Shown here: positions 1 to 10,211 of the stretch, piece after piece
Layout of the letters: every line of letters begins with the position of its first letter
Position numbering within the stretch: the stretch's first letter is position 1
DNA from: Escallonia rubra
Lineage: Eukaryota; Streptophyta; Magnoliopsida; Escalloniales; Escalloniaceae
Assembly: GCA_033065855.1 (NCBI GenBank)
Contig: JAVXUO010001094.1
Coordinates: 62,001-126,000, forward strand
Length of the DNA stretch: 64,000 nt
Direction of reading: 5' to 3'
Made by a program: the position numbers and the translations under genes
The notes under the pieces: generated by a model
What the model was told of the DNA's origin: nothing
What the model saw: the letters and a program-made list of their open reading frames with translations, nothing else
The model's database searches: none

Positions 1-209
1 ATACTTAAAATATAATTAGAGACGGATATTCCGTCGCTAATTAATAAATAAATCCGTCCCAAAAACTTAAATATTAACGACGGATTTGAAAATTCCGTCA
101 CCAAACTATTAGTAACGGGATTTTATACGAGGGACTCGACGGTAAATCCGTCGCTAAAACATTTAGCGACGGATATTCCCGTCGCTAAAAGCCTTTTTTT
201 CTTGTAGTG
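1..209. mobile_element. CACTA (En/Spm) transposon, terminal fragment
   Basis: The right edge reads ttcttgtagtg, the reverse complement of the CACTACAAGAA terminus of plant CACTA transposons. Inward lie at least five degenerate copies of TAGCGACGGA / TCCGTCGCTA in both orientations, the usual subterminal transposase-binding-type repeats. The rest of the element lies left of the window, so size, coding capacity and the 3-bp target duplication cannot be checked. It interrupts the LTR of the Gy1 gypsy element, whose sequence starts at position 210. A complete relative lies at 43080-45487. Confidence 0.88.
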
Positions 210-825
210 TCCAAGCCTTCTCTCCCTCTCCCTCTCCCTCTCCCTCAGCCTTAAGGAAGAAAAGCAGAGAACCCAAACAAAGGGCTCGAAGAAAAAGAAG
301 CTATTTAAAGGAAAATCCTAAGTTGGCAAATTACACTAATACTCCCCCAACTTTAGATACTTATTCAAAAGCACCTTTAACTTTCTAATACTACGAAAAT
401 GGGATCTTACACTTTCATTCGAAGGAAAGATATTCCTTTGACTGAATCCTTCAGTCGCGAAATAGTCTCCTTCGCACTTGTTCTTTCCATTAGACTGAAT
501 CCATTTCATTTGACTGAAAACTCTTCATTCGATCAAAAACATTTCATTCCACCGAAAGGTTTTCCATTTGACCGAAAACATCATTCCATTTGTCTGAATC
601 CTTTAGTCCCCTCTTTTCTCGATTTAAAATAGTTTTCATTTGAAGCAAACGTTTCTATTCGAATGAATCTTTCAGTGGCTCTAAGGTATTTCTGCTATAC
701 GAAGATAGATTCGAATGAAAGAGGATTCATTCGACCGAATCCTTTAGAGATGGTTTTAACAACTGATTTATCCCTTAATCTATTTTCCAACGGTCAAAAT
801 CCTTTAGCATAAAAGGGATCTTACA
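210..825 (-). repeat. Truncated 3' LTR of Tekay-type gypsy element Gy1
   Basis: Read on the minus strand it starts TGTAAGATCCC at 825 and runs to 210, where the CACTA end interrupts it. It aligns with the solo LTR at 36819-38219: both carry a start of the form TGTAAGA, arrays of short TTCGAATGAA / GATTCAGTCGAA-like motifs, a TTTAAATAGC promoter-like stretch, and then a CT/GA-rich run (here 217-246). The missing part should lie beyond the CACTA element, outside the window. The small open frame at 399-632 falls in the motif array and is not a gene. Confidence 0.85.
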
Positions 826-838
826 TTTTTCCCACCTT
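826..838 (-). other. Polypurine tract of Gy1
   Basis: The minus strand reads AAGGTGGGAAAAA immediately before the TGTAAGATCCC start of the LTR. This is where the plus-strand primer of a gypsy element sits, and it fixes the LTR boundary at 825/826. Just upstream, the motif GGACAGAATTCTTTTAAG is typical of the region before the 3' LTR in plant Tekay elements. Confidence 0.8.
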
Positions 839-840
839 AA

Positions 841-1576
841 AAGAATTCTGTCCACGGAATTAAACGTACCTTAATCATCAAAAAGTTGAACATGCTTTTT
901 GTGCATAATTTCCTCGAGTACCCAATTAGCTTCCCTCTCAGAATGGTTACACCATAACACCTTTACAAAAGCTATCCTCTTAGAGAGCATGACACGTTCA
1001 TCACGTTCCAGGATGCAATCTGGTTGCTCCTCATAAGTTAGATCTTCCCTAACTTGAATAGGCTCAAACTCAATAACATGCGAAGGGTCAAAAACGTACT
1101 TCCTCAATGTTGAAATATGGAAAACATTTTGACAAATTAAGAGGCAAAGCTAAATGATAAGCAAGTTTACCAACTCGCTCTAAGATTTCAAACGGTCCGA
1201 TGTACATTTCAGATAGCTTTCCCTTCTTCCCAAACCTCTAGACTCCTTCCCATGGGGCAAATTCGAGCTCATGACGCCTCATATCTGCGTAACTTTTCTG
1301 TCGGCTCTGTGCAGTCTTAAGTTTGTTCCTAATCACTTAGATTTTGTCTACAGTGATTTGAACAAGTTCGGGAGCTATCAGTTTCCTTTCTCCAGCCTCA
1401 CTCTAACAAATTAGTGATCAACACCTTCTTCCATAAAGTGCCTCAAAAGGTGCCATCTGAATGCTAGCATGATAACTGTTATTGTAAGAAAATTCAATCA
1501 ATGGTAAGTGACTATCCCAATTACCTCAAAAATCCAAAACACAATCTCGCAGCATGTCCTCCAATGTCTGGATAGT
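841..1576 (-). pseudogene. Gy1 integrase C-terminus and chromodomain
   Basis: Minus-strand continuation of Gy1 integrase. Around 1500-1440 the peptide [19 protein letters not shown] marks the end of the catalytic core. Around 1215-1110 YIGPFEILERVGKLAYHLAL is the C-terminal module of chromovirus integrases. The open frame 1107-871 begins RKYVFDPSHVIEFEPIQV and continues through FVKVLWCNHSEREANWVLEE, the chromodomain-like tail of Tekay/Del elements, which in the family directs integration to heterochromatin. At least one frameshift separates the parts. It lies directly upstream of the PPT, as expected for the 3' end of pol. Confidence 0.87.
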
Positions 1577-2245
1577 TCATTCAGATTGTCCGTCTATTTG
1601 TGCATGGAAAGATGTGCTAAGATTAAGTCGGGTACCCATGGCCTCTTGAAAACCACCCCAAAAGTGTGAGGTAAATCTTGGGTCTCTATTTGACACAATA
1701 GATAAAGGCAGTCCATGCAACCTAAGTATTTCTTGAATGTACAAGTTAACAAGTACCTCGATCAAGTCCTTGTTCCTTAAGGCTAAAAAGTGAGCTGTTT
1801 TGGTCAAACGGTCAATTATCCCCCATATTGCATCATGTCGCTTTGTAGTTGGTGGCAGTCCAACCACAAAATCCATCGTTATATGCTCCCACTCCCACTC
1901 AGGAATAGAAACTGGTTGCAGCTTCCTAATGGGTCTTTGATGTTTTGCTTTAATCTGTTGACACACCAAACATTTAGCCTCAAAGTTCGCTACCTCTCCT
2001 TTCATGTTATTCCACCAATAAATATCCAGCAAGTTTTGGTACATCTTGGTACTACCTAGATGGACTGCAAAAGGTGAATTATGAGCCTCCAAGAGAATCT
2101 CTTTCTTCAATTTTGGATTTGAGGGAACACACAATCTAGAGCCCATACGAAGAATACCCTCGTTATCCAATCTAAAGTTTGTGTAACCACCTTCTTTAAC
2201 CTTGTCACTAATCTTGGCCAATTCATGGTCTAACGCTTGAGCCAC
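1577..2245 (-). pseudogene. Gy1 integrase zinc-binding domain and catalytic core
   Basis: The frame of 222 codons holds the HHCC zinc-binding domain (H near residue 55, H 62, then CLVCQQ) followed by the RNase-H-fold core of a retroviral-type integrase. The first catalytic Asp is in ITMDFVVGLP and the second in SIVSNRDPRFTS. The frame closes after DGQSE at a TGA that replaces the Arg codon usually found in GQSER, so the distal Glu lies beyond the stop. The enzyme would join element cDNA to host DNA; this copy is inactive. Confidence 0.88.
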
Positions 2246-2800
2246 CTTATCTATCTATATCAATGACAGTTGAACTTTCAAATGTGCCAAATACCTACCA
2301 GAATTAGCAAATCCTACTTTGACTTCTAACTTCTCCAATTCTTCCAACAAATGGAGTTGTGTAGTAAGCATATCAAAAAAATTTCTCGTACTCTTCCTAC
2401 TTAATGCATCTACCACAACATTAGCCTTACCTAGAAGGTACAAAATGGTGCAGTCATAGTACTTCAACAATTCTAACCATCGTCTCTGTCTCATGTTCAA
2501 CTCCTTTTATGTGAAGATGTATTTCAAACTCTTATGATCCGTATAAATCTCACACAGTTCACCGTACAAATAATGACGCCAAATCCTTAGTGCAAAAATC
2601 ACAGCTGCTAGCTCCAAGTCATGGGTAGGATAATTAAGCTCATGCTGTTTAAGTTGTCTGGAGACATAAGCAATTATCTTCTCGTTACATAAGCACACAA
2701 CCAAGTTCTTGTTGTGATGCATCACTATAGATGACGAACCCTCCAGATCCAGATGGCAGTGTCAAGACTGGTGCCGAAACCAAACGTTTCTTTAATTCTT
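2246..2800 (-). pseudogene. Gy1 RNase H domain
   Basis: Two adjacent frames (2725-2507 and 2500-2255) encode a gypsy RNase H, which degrades the RNA strand of the cDNA hybrid. Visible landmarks in order: FVIYSDAS with the first Asp (near 2740, another frame), [11 protein letters not shown] with the Glu, [11 protein letters not shown] with the second Asp, RQRRWLELLKYYDC, and DALSRK with the last Asp. A stop between IFT and KELNMRQRRW splits it. The tail leads into the integrase. Confidence 0.87.
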
Positions 2801-3600
2801 GAAAACTCTTTTCACAATCTTCCGTCCACAAAAATTTGGCATACTTTCTTGTCAACTAGGTCAAAGGAGTAGAAATGAGAGAGAAACCTTCGACAAACCT
2901 CCTATAATAACCTGCCAGTCCCAAGAAGTTTCTAATTTCTGTCATAGAAGTCGGTCTCTCCCAATTCACAATTGCTTCAATCTTAGTAGCATCCACAGAT
3001 ATCCCATATTTAGTCACTACATGACCCAAAAAGGAAACCTTTTCTAACCAAAACTCACAGTTCTTGAACTTGGCATAGAGTTTATGTTCCCTCAAAATCT
3101 GCAAAACAATAGTCAAGTGTTTTTAATGCTCCTCTCTGCTCTTGGAATAAACGAAGATATCATCTATAAAAACAATCACAAACTGATCCAGGTACCTTTT
3201 AAACACCCTGTTCATAAGGTCCATAAATGCGGCCGTAACATTCGTCAGACAATAAGGCATTACTAAAAATTTGTAATGGTCATACGGCGTCCTAAAAGCA
3301 GTCTTTGGTACATCCTCCTTCTTCACATTAAGCTGATGGTACCCCGATCGAAGGTCTATTTTCGAGAAGCACCTTGCACCCTAAAGTTGATCAAATAGGT
3401 CGTCGATTCTAGGCAAGTGATATTTATTTTTGACTGTCCTGCTATTAAGCTCCCTATAGTCAATACATAAACGCATGCTCCCATCCTTCTTCTTAACAAA
3501 TAATACCGGCGCGCTCCATGGAGACACACTGGGACGAATCATACCCTTGTCTAAGAGTTCTTGTAATTGCTCCTTTAGTTCCTTAAGTTCAGTAGGAGCT
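2801..3600 (-). pseudogene. Gy1 reverse transcriptase
   Basis: RT of a Ty3/gypsy pol. Landmarks in order: [41 protein letters not shown] (first Asp), [17 protein letters not shown], and FIDDIFVYS (the YxDD-equivalent, near 3170), then [15 protein letters not shown] in the connection. In-frame stops lie after FDQL (TAG, near 3381), after SREEH (TAA, near 3123) and after ISTPLT (TAG). It is damaged mainly by nonsense changes, not large deletions, so it was once full length. Confidence 0.9.
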
Positions 3601-4389
3601 AACCTGTAGGGTGCCTTGGAGATAGGTGCTGCACCAGGAATCAAGTCAATAGTAAACTCGATCTCCCTATCTGGCGGAAGGCCAGGCAAGTTTTTTGAAA
3701 ACACTTCTGAATATTCATGAACCACATGGACGTCCTCTAGCCTGACTCCGGTTACACAAGTGTCATGGATGTGAGGTAAATAACCTCGACAACCCTTCAT
3801 AAAAAGACATTTGGCGTGCAGAAACGAAATCAAATTAGGTAGGGTACTGACTCTAGCCCCCTGAATCTTAAATTCAGGCTGATTCGGGATCAAAAATATA
3901 ACTTCTTTGCTAAAGCAATCTATCCTGGCATGATTGTAGGACAACCAGTCCATACGCAAAATCACATCAAAGTCCTTCATATCTAGCTGAATTAAGTCCA
4001 CCGTCAACATTCTATCATCGACAATGATGGAGCAAGAATTACACACTCTAGAGGCAACCACAGAATTCCTAGTGAGGGTATTAACATAGAGCTCAATTTT
4101 CAAGCTTCTAGGTCTGACAGTCAAATGCTTACAAAAGATACCAAACAAATGAATGTGTGGCACCGAGATCTAACAGCGTAAATGCCTTCTTATCACCGAC
4201 TTTAAAGGTACCTGTTACAACATCATTTGACACGCCTGCCTCGTGAGTCTTCATGGCAAAGACTCTAGCATGTCCCTCATCTGCTCTCGGCTTATCATCT
4301 TCTTTCTTATTCCACTTTGGATCATGAGGAGGCTTCGTGCAGTTTCTTGCCATGTGTCTTATTGCTCCACAATTATAACATGCTCTCAT
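3601..4389 (-). pseudogene. Gy1 CCHC knuckle, aspartyl protease and linker
   Basis: The frame starting at 4389 opens with an intact CX2CX4HX4C zinc knuckle (CYNCGAIRHMARNC) from the end of gag, followed by the protease N-terminus. The protease motif reads [10 protein letters not shown] where Tekay elements have D-S-G-A-T, so the residue beside the catalytic Asp is Leu; this alone may inactivate it. A frameshift near 4140 leads into 4163-3381, which holds the protease C-terminal part ([10 protein letters not shown], usually LGMDWL) and the linker to RT ([20 protein letters not shown]). Confidence 0.87.
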
Positions 4390-5027
4390 ATCCTTATAGC
4401 AGGGCTAGTTCCCATGATATTTTCCACATGTAGTTCAATTTCTAGTACCGCCTTGAGTCTGCTGGCCTTGCCCTGATCCACATAACGATCTTCTCTTGGT
4501 ATCTAATGATGATGGTTTCCTTCCATTTCCAGAGCTCGCTTCATTATACGGTCCCTTTTTTTCTTATCTTCCCAGATGCAGCAGTTGTTCCTCATGAATT
4601 TGTTCCAAACATTGCGCCCCATTCACCACTTGTGCATAGGTAGGGTTATCCAGAATAAACATCTGTCACCTTACCTTAATGCGCAGTCCCTCTTGAAACT
4701 TGAGTGTACGATGACTCTAGTCTTGAACAACATGTGAGGCAAATCTTGAAAGTCGCGCAAATCGCTCCATCATACTCCGTGCTTATCTTATTTGGATGCT
4801 GAACAGACCTCATTAAATCGCCCTCCATGGCCTCCTTCACATTTGGTGGATAATACTTCGCAAAGAAGCAGTCTTGAAATGCTTGCCATGTGAGATCTAC
4901 TTTTTCTTCTGCCGTCATCATCATGGAGGTTGTCTTCACCTTCTGTTTTCCTGAGCATCCTATCACCTCGAATATCTTATCCAACTCATTAACCCAAGTC
5001 TCTGTAGCCACAGGATCCGTAGTTTTA
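4390..5027 (-). pseudogene. Gy1 gag capsid region, truncated
   Basis: The frame 5011-4676 reads ETWVNELDKIFEVIGCS and then FQDCFFAKYYPPNVKEAMEG, the retrotransposon-gag (capsid) domain of Tekay elements. Between 4676 and 4390 the sequence is frameshifted and low complexity, leading to the CCHC knuckle. Gag similarity stops near 5027, where unrelated LTR-like sequence begins, so the gag N-terminus, leader and 5' LTR of Gy1 are missing. Confidence 0.83.
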
Positions 5028-6295
5028 CAGTCGACTGCAAGTTGGAAATTTTTGAATTTCCAATGGCTACTTTGGGATTACAGTCGACTGCAATGGCACA
5101 TTGCAGTCAACTGCATTTACTGTTTGGCGCATTTATTGCTCCACCTAACTCCAAATGGTCATATTAATTCCCAACCCTATAAATACTCATCTTGGGGTGG
5201 ATTTTGAGTATATGCAGTCAGTGGGTATCAAGTTAGCATTAAGTACGATGCATGTATGGGGGTAGCGTACAGTGATTTTTAACACCTAAAATTTTAAATT
5301 ATAATACTTTAGACTAAGTTAGAATTTCTGGGCAAAAATTATAAGTTTATGAGAATGTATGTATTTTTAATATTTTCTGCAAGTTCAGATTTGTAAAACA
5401 TTTTAGAGCCTTTAAAACTCATGAAAAAGTTCTAGAAACATTAGAGTAATGTTTTTATAGTATAAAGAAGTCTCGGTATAAATTTGGTGATTTTTGGAAT
5501 TGATTTATTATCATTTTCCGTATCGAATTAAATTTAGCAAAACAAAAAATAAAGAAATAATTTTAATACCTTTTAAATCCTGATTTTTATTTATATAAAT
5601 TTTCTACATATATTAAGGCTTTTAAAAAAATATGAGTCTTTATTTCCAACTAGAAGCAATTTTGGCAATTTATGGGTTTTTAGTGTATTTAAAGAAATTA
5701 TTTTTAATTCAAAAATATTAAAAAATTATATTTTTATTTCATATGTTGTAATAAGCTATGTAGAATGTTTAATGAAAATTAAAAATATTTTTGAGGTATT
5801 TCTGAGTCTCAAGGAGTGTGACAAGTTTCAGGATAGGTTGGTCGTGTGCCGCTTCGAATTTCGTTGTTCCGGGTAGAGAAATAAGTACGCTGTGAGTAGT
5901 TATATTAGGTTCATTATATATTAGTTTGGATAGTGTTCAGATAGATGATTTGTCAACCTAGGTTAATTCTGAAGATTTGATCGAGGGCGCTTTAGCTGTA
6001 TTTCACTTGGATCGAGGTAAATGATTTCTTGCATTCTGCATATTGACATGACTTAGTGTATTGAGGAGTTATAAGGATGGTTTGTATCGGGTGTGATATA
6101 AGGATGGTCTGTTATTGTCGAGCGATGCTAGTATCTTAACGGTCTAGCTAGTGTTCATATGCACATGTAACCATATTGTTAGTGAGCACTGTCTGTGTGG
6201 CTTTGCTAAGTGTTACCCTGCACTGCATGTGTGGCTTTGCATTGCACTCATGTTCAATATCATCTACAATCGTTTTAGTGTAATTGAAATTGTTA
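5028..6295 (+). repeat. LTR-like fragment with CAGTCGACTG repeats
   Basis: Begins at the break in Gy1 gag. Near 5030-5120 there are two copies of CAGTCGACTG and a variant CAGTCAACTG, then a TATA-like CTATAAATACTC near 5178, resembling the U3/promoter layout of plant gypsy LTRs. AT-rich sequence follows (5280-5800), then a U5-like stretch to about 6295. No coding frame is convincing. No second copy in this window fixes its ends, so the family is unknown. Confidence 0.5.
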
Positions 6296-9139
6296 CCATC
6301 GCTCATATCCTTCTTGACTCTTGGTTAGAGTCAACGTAACTCTTTAGCCCTTCACCTATTATCCTCTCTCCAGATCCAGTTTGAACTACATTTTTTATCC
6401 CTTCCGGATGAGGGTATGTAGGCAACCGACATAGGGTGCAACCATTTTTCGGTCCAAGTCTATTCATGTCAGTACGGGGGAGTCATGTACATTCCCTGTT
6501 TTTCGATCCAGTTCAATGTCTGGGGTTTCTAACCTCAATTTAGGTCAATATGTTTAGGTCATGTATAGTCTTCATTTTCCAGTCCAAGTCAATGGTCGAG
6601 GGTATTAACCTTCAGTACAAGACTAGTATGTAAGGGCACGTGCAACCTTCTTTCTAATTCCATGCTTAGAATCCAAATCCATGTCAAATGGTAGACATTC
6701 AAAGTTAGTGTCGAACGCAAATACTACATACAATCCTATGTCGTCTCCTCGTCCAATCTTAGTCCTAATCCTGTTCCAAATCCATGTTAGAGGGTGGAAA
6801 TCGTCAATCTAGGTTGATACACGAATATCTCTTACCTTCCTCTGTCTGGTTCCCATCTAGTTCCACTCCCAGTCTTAATCCAGGACTATGTCCGAGGGTA
6901 TAAACCTTCAATTTAGGTTGGTATGCAGACATCGCGTACAATCCAGTTCTACTCTTAGTCCCAGTTCCAGCCCAGTCTCGGTCCTAAACTAGTTCCACAT
7001 TTTTCTCAAGTTTTTGTGTGCATGCATGCTTTGATTTTGCAATCTTACTCCCCCTAGCCTAGGAATATTTTTGGATCCAATTACTCAAATTTATTGCTCA
7101 GTCTAGCAATGTTGTACAGTGTAAGGCAAATACAACATCCCATACTTTGTTGCCAAAAGCAACACTTTTTCCACATTAAATTGAGTTAAATTGATACTTT
7201 CTGCACTTAATGACTGGTTATCCTACATTAATTTGAGTTAAATTGATACTTTCTGCACTTAATGACTGGTTATCCTAGGACATTATTGGTTACAGTCTTG
7301 AGTAATATTTCTGAAAAACCTCATCCTTGTATCTAAGTGACCTACCGCTTGAGGGCGTTGTTGGCTCCGTCTCTTGGATATAAGCCCTAATTTTATCGAC
7401 TTATCCGCTCTTTGAGCACGTTGTTGGCTCTAGCACTTAGTCATATCACCATTTTGACCGTTAACCACTTCAGTCAATCAAGTGGTTCCGGCAACAGACA
7501 AACTCCCGATTATTCAATGATGAATCATCGTTATCAGTTCTAGTTCTTGTTCTGGTCCCAGTCCCAGTTTTTTCGTATCGCAAGACGACCAATTATTTTT
7601 CCTATTGGCTCCTGCTTCTAGGAGTATGTCCTTATGGCTAAGCAACTAATCGTCGATATTGTTGGCTTTGGCTTTTAGTCGGGGTGCCTAGATGACCAAC
7701 CATCGTTACTATTGGCTCTAGCTTCAAGACATGCTTTTTTCCTCATTCGCCTAAGCGACCAATTGCTATTACTATTTGCTTCGGCTCTTAGGCAGTGAAT
7801 TTTTCCAGCCCATTTCCAGCTCTAGTTTTTGGTGTCCTTAGAAGACCAATTGTCGTTACCATTGGCTCCGGCTTCTAAGGATGCGCCTTTTGGCTAAGTG
7901 ACCAATCATTGTGACCGTTGGCTCCGACTCTTAGTTGTAAGCCTTAAGTGTGTGTAGACGACCAGTCATCGTTATTATTGGATCCGGCTTCTAGATACAT
8001 TTTTATCCTCATTCGCCTAAGTGACCAATCGTTGTTACTATTGGCTCTTAGGCAGTGAGTTTTCCATATTCATAGACAATCAATTGTTGTTACTATTGGC
8101 TCTGGCTTCTAGAGGTATGTCCTTGTGGCTACGCGACCAATTGTCGTTATTATTAGTTTCGACTTTTAGTCATAAGCCGTTAGTGCATCTGAACGACCAA
8201 TTGTTGTTACCATTGGCTCCGGCATCTGGATGTGCTTTCCTGATCATGTTTAAGCTGTTAGACCCCCAAATATTTTAAATCTATTAAGTTCAAAAAAAAA
8301 CTTTGATTTTGTCTTTAAAGGTATTGTTGGCACCAAAATCTTGATGGGGGGTTCCTAAAACAAAGCCCAAATTTTGGTTTCTTCAAATAAGTTCGCTTTC
8401 AAAAGTCCAATAAATACGGAATTGGGTTGCCATGCACCAATTGGGATGAAGGTGGCCATGACCATGGATGAAGTTAGATTCTCTCAAAAATTGGATGAAG
8501 TCAGATTTTATCCAAAGACTTGGTGATAGGAGATATCAACTAATATATCAAGATATGCTTGATTTTATCAACACATGGGAGTAACTTGAAGTGAAGTGCC
8601 TTACAAGAGAAGGGCATTTCAGCTATTTAGAGAGCTCTCGGCAGAAAGGAAAGGGGACGGAAGCAAAAAGTGAGAAAAAGAGGAAAGAAGTCAGGAAAAG
8701 ATCAACTAAATAAAGACTCAGCAAAAGCAAGAAAAAAAAGGAGAGAAGAAGAGGCACTGCTCCGGCAGAAAGGAGGAAAGAAGAGAAAGAGAGAAAAAAA
8801 AGAGAGGAAAGAATGGGATCAAGGTCAATCCCAAATTTTTTTTTTTTTTCATTTTTTCATTTTATTTACTTCACGTAAAATTTCAAGTATTTTTCATGAT
8901 GTATTAAGATTCATGAAGAAATGAAAGTTTCATACATCATTTTGTTTGTTATTTGTGTTAAATTTGTTATTTGCATTTCTTTAATTGGAGGTTATCGTGG
9001 AAGTAATTAGCGGTTGGCTTTTTAGTCATTTGGAATTATGAATCCACTTTACAAAAAAGTAAACCTCGTTATATACATACGACATAATTTAGTAGTACAA
9101 GTTTTCGCGCTAATCAATAGCGCGAAAAATGTTTCATCA
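6296..9139 (+). repeat. Tat-like gypsy element, 5' LTR (left end missing)
   Basis: From about 6296 the sequence aligns, in the same orientation, with 57407-59315 over about 1.9 kb, showing a dispersed LTR-type repeat. It ends just before a primer-binding-like site at 9145. It holds a spaced minisatellite (about 7290-8240) and a purine-rich stretch (about 8640-8820); the Lys/Arg-rich open frame there is a by-product of composition. The start of the LTR is replaced by the preceding fragment. LTR status is inferred from position before the PBS and from the second copy. Confidence 0.68.
7290..8240 (+). repeat. Degenerate minisatellite inside the Tat-like LTR
   Basis: A module of the form GACCAATTGTCGTTACTATTGGCTCCGG, followed by CTTCTAG or CTCTTAG, recurs at least ten times with starts near 7586, 7643, 7693, 7747, 7834, 7900, 7959, 8021, 8083, 8136 and 8194. 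Spacing varies from about 50 to 87 bp. The same array occurs at about 58560-59315. Irregular spacing and diverged repeats distinguish it from a CRISPR array. Confidence 0.82.
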
Positions 9140-9144
9140 AATTT

Positions 9145-9162
9145 TGGCACGCCCGGTGGGAC
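9145..9162 (+). other. Probable primer-binding site of the Tat-like element
   Basis: TGGCACGCCCGGTGGGAC lies a few bases after the apparent LTR end. It has the TGG start of a site pairing with a tRNA 3' CCA end and resembles PBS sequences of Tat-clade elements as I remember them. I did not assign the tRNA. Confidence 0.55.
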
Positions 9163-10211
9163 TTGTTCCTCCTTCCATCTTTAGGAATACAATTTTTTAT
9201 ATATCCATATTTAAAAAAAAGAAAAGAAAAAGAAGCAGTACCAGTTTGTTTTTTCGGCTTCTTTATTTGTTGTTCATTTCTCTGTGTCAACCAAACCTAT
9301 TTTGGTTGGTATTGTTGCAACAGAAATCATAATCACGGCAGGAAAAAGATAAAGCTACATTTCTGCCGCCAAGGGGTGTTGATCCCTGGACCTTATGGTG
9401 AATCATAAAACTGCCTTGCTGCTAGGCTCAATGCATCTTTTGTTTTATAAATAGAAATAGAAAGATAAAATAGGTTATGGGCCAAATCAAGTAAACTCCA
9501 AAAAAAAAAAACTTACTTGATTGGCCCATACGGGCGTACCTGGCTGAAATCCTTTTTCATTTTTTTTTCTTTTTGCTTTATATTCTTACTACTATTGGCA
9601 TTTTTTCTTTAAAAAATAAAAAAGTTTTTTTTAAAAAAAATCATGACTAGCAAATAATTTTTATATTTTTTTGCTTTCAAGCACTAACTTATACTTTTAA
9701 GTGTTTGGTAGGAATGATATTATGATCAAAAGATCAAAATTTACGCTTGTGATTCGAAAGAAAGAAGTGATGACATTTAAGGATGCATTGCTATCATGCA
9801 ATACTGTAACCATTAGCCCGAAGGTCGCCAAGCCTGTGGGCTCATGCCCCTTGGGACGAAGGTCAAGGCCACAAGTCCCTGAAGGGTCAGTCCCTATGGA
9901 ACAAAGGTTAAGGCCATAGGTTCCTAGGGGGCCTGCTATCTGTGGAACAGGGATCAATGCCACAAGTTCCTAGGGGCATGTCATCTACAAAACGAAGGTT
10001 GAAGCCACAAGTTCCTAGGGGCATGTCATCTACGAAATGAAGGTTGAGGCCACAAGTTCTTTGAGACCGCCCGCTATAGAACATGGGCCACTCACAAACT
10101 CATACCCCTTGGGACAATGGCCAAGGCCACAAGTTCCCAAGGCGCAAGACCTTGTGGGACAAATGTTAAGAACACAAGTTCCATGGGACCTGCTGCCTAT
10201 AGAGCATAGGC
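9163..10211 (+). repeat. Tat-like leader with a repeat array, no gene
   Basis: Untranslated leader between the PBS and NA-1. At 9478-9528 an inverted repeat pairs TGGGCCAAATCAAGTAA with TTACTTGATTGGCCCA around an A-rich loop. From about 9815 to the end, a module of roughly 45-50 bp built on AAGGCCACAAGTTCCTAGGGG repeats about eight times and resumes at 16326 beyond NA-1. No convincing coding frame. Confidence 0.7.

Noticed and set aside
5028..6295. Possible host intergenic DNA or a gene promoter with a TATA box
   Set aside because: Palindromic U3-type repeats plus TATA followed by no coding region fit an LTR fragment better; family left open.
7290..8240. Regularly recurring short repeats with intervening sequence, CRISPR-like at first glance
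   Set aside because: Repeat copies are diverged, spacing ranges from 50 to 87 bp, the intervening parts are themselves related, there are no cas genes, and the context is a plant retroelement.
8670..8924. Lys/Arg/Glu-rich open frame of 84 codons
   Set aside because: It is a translation of a purine-rich LTR stretch ending in a T run; no motif and no second coding copy.
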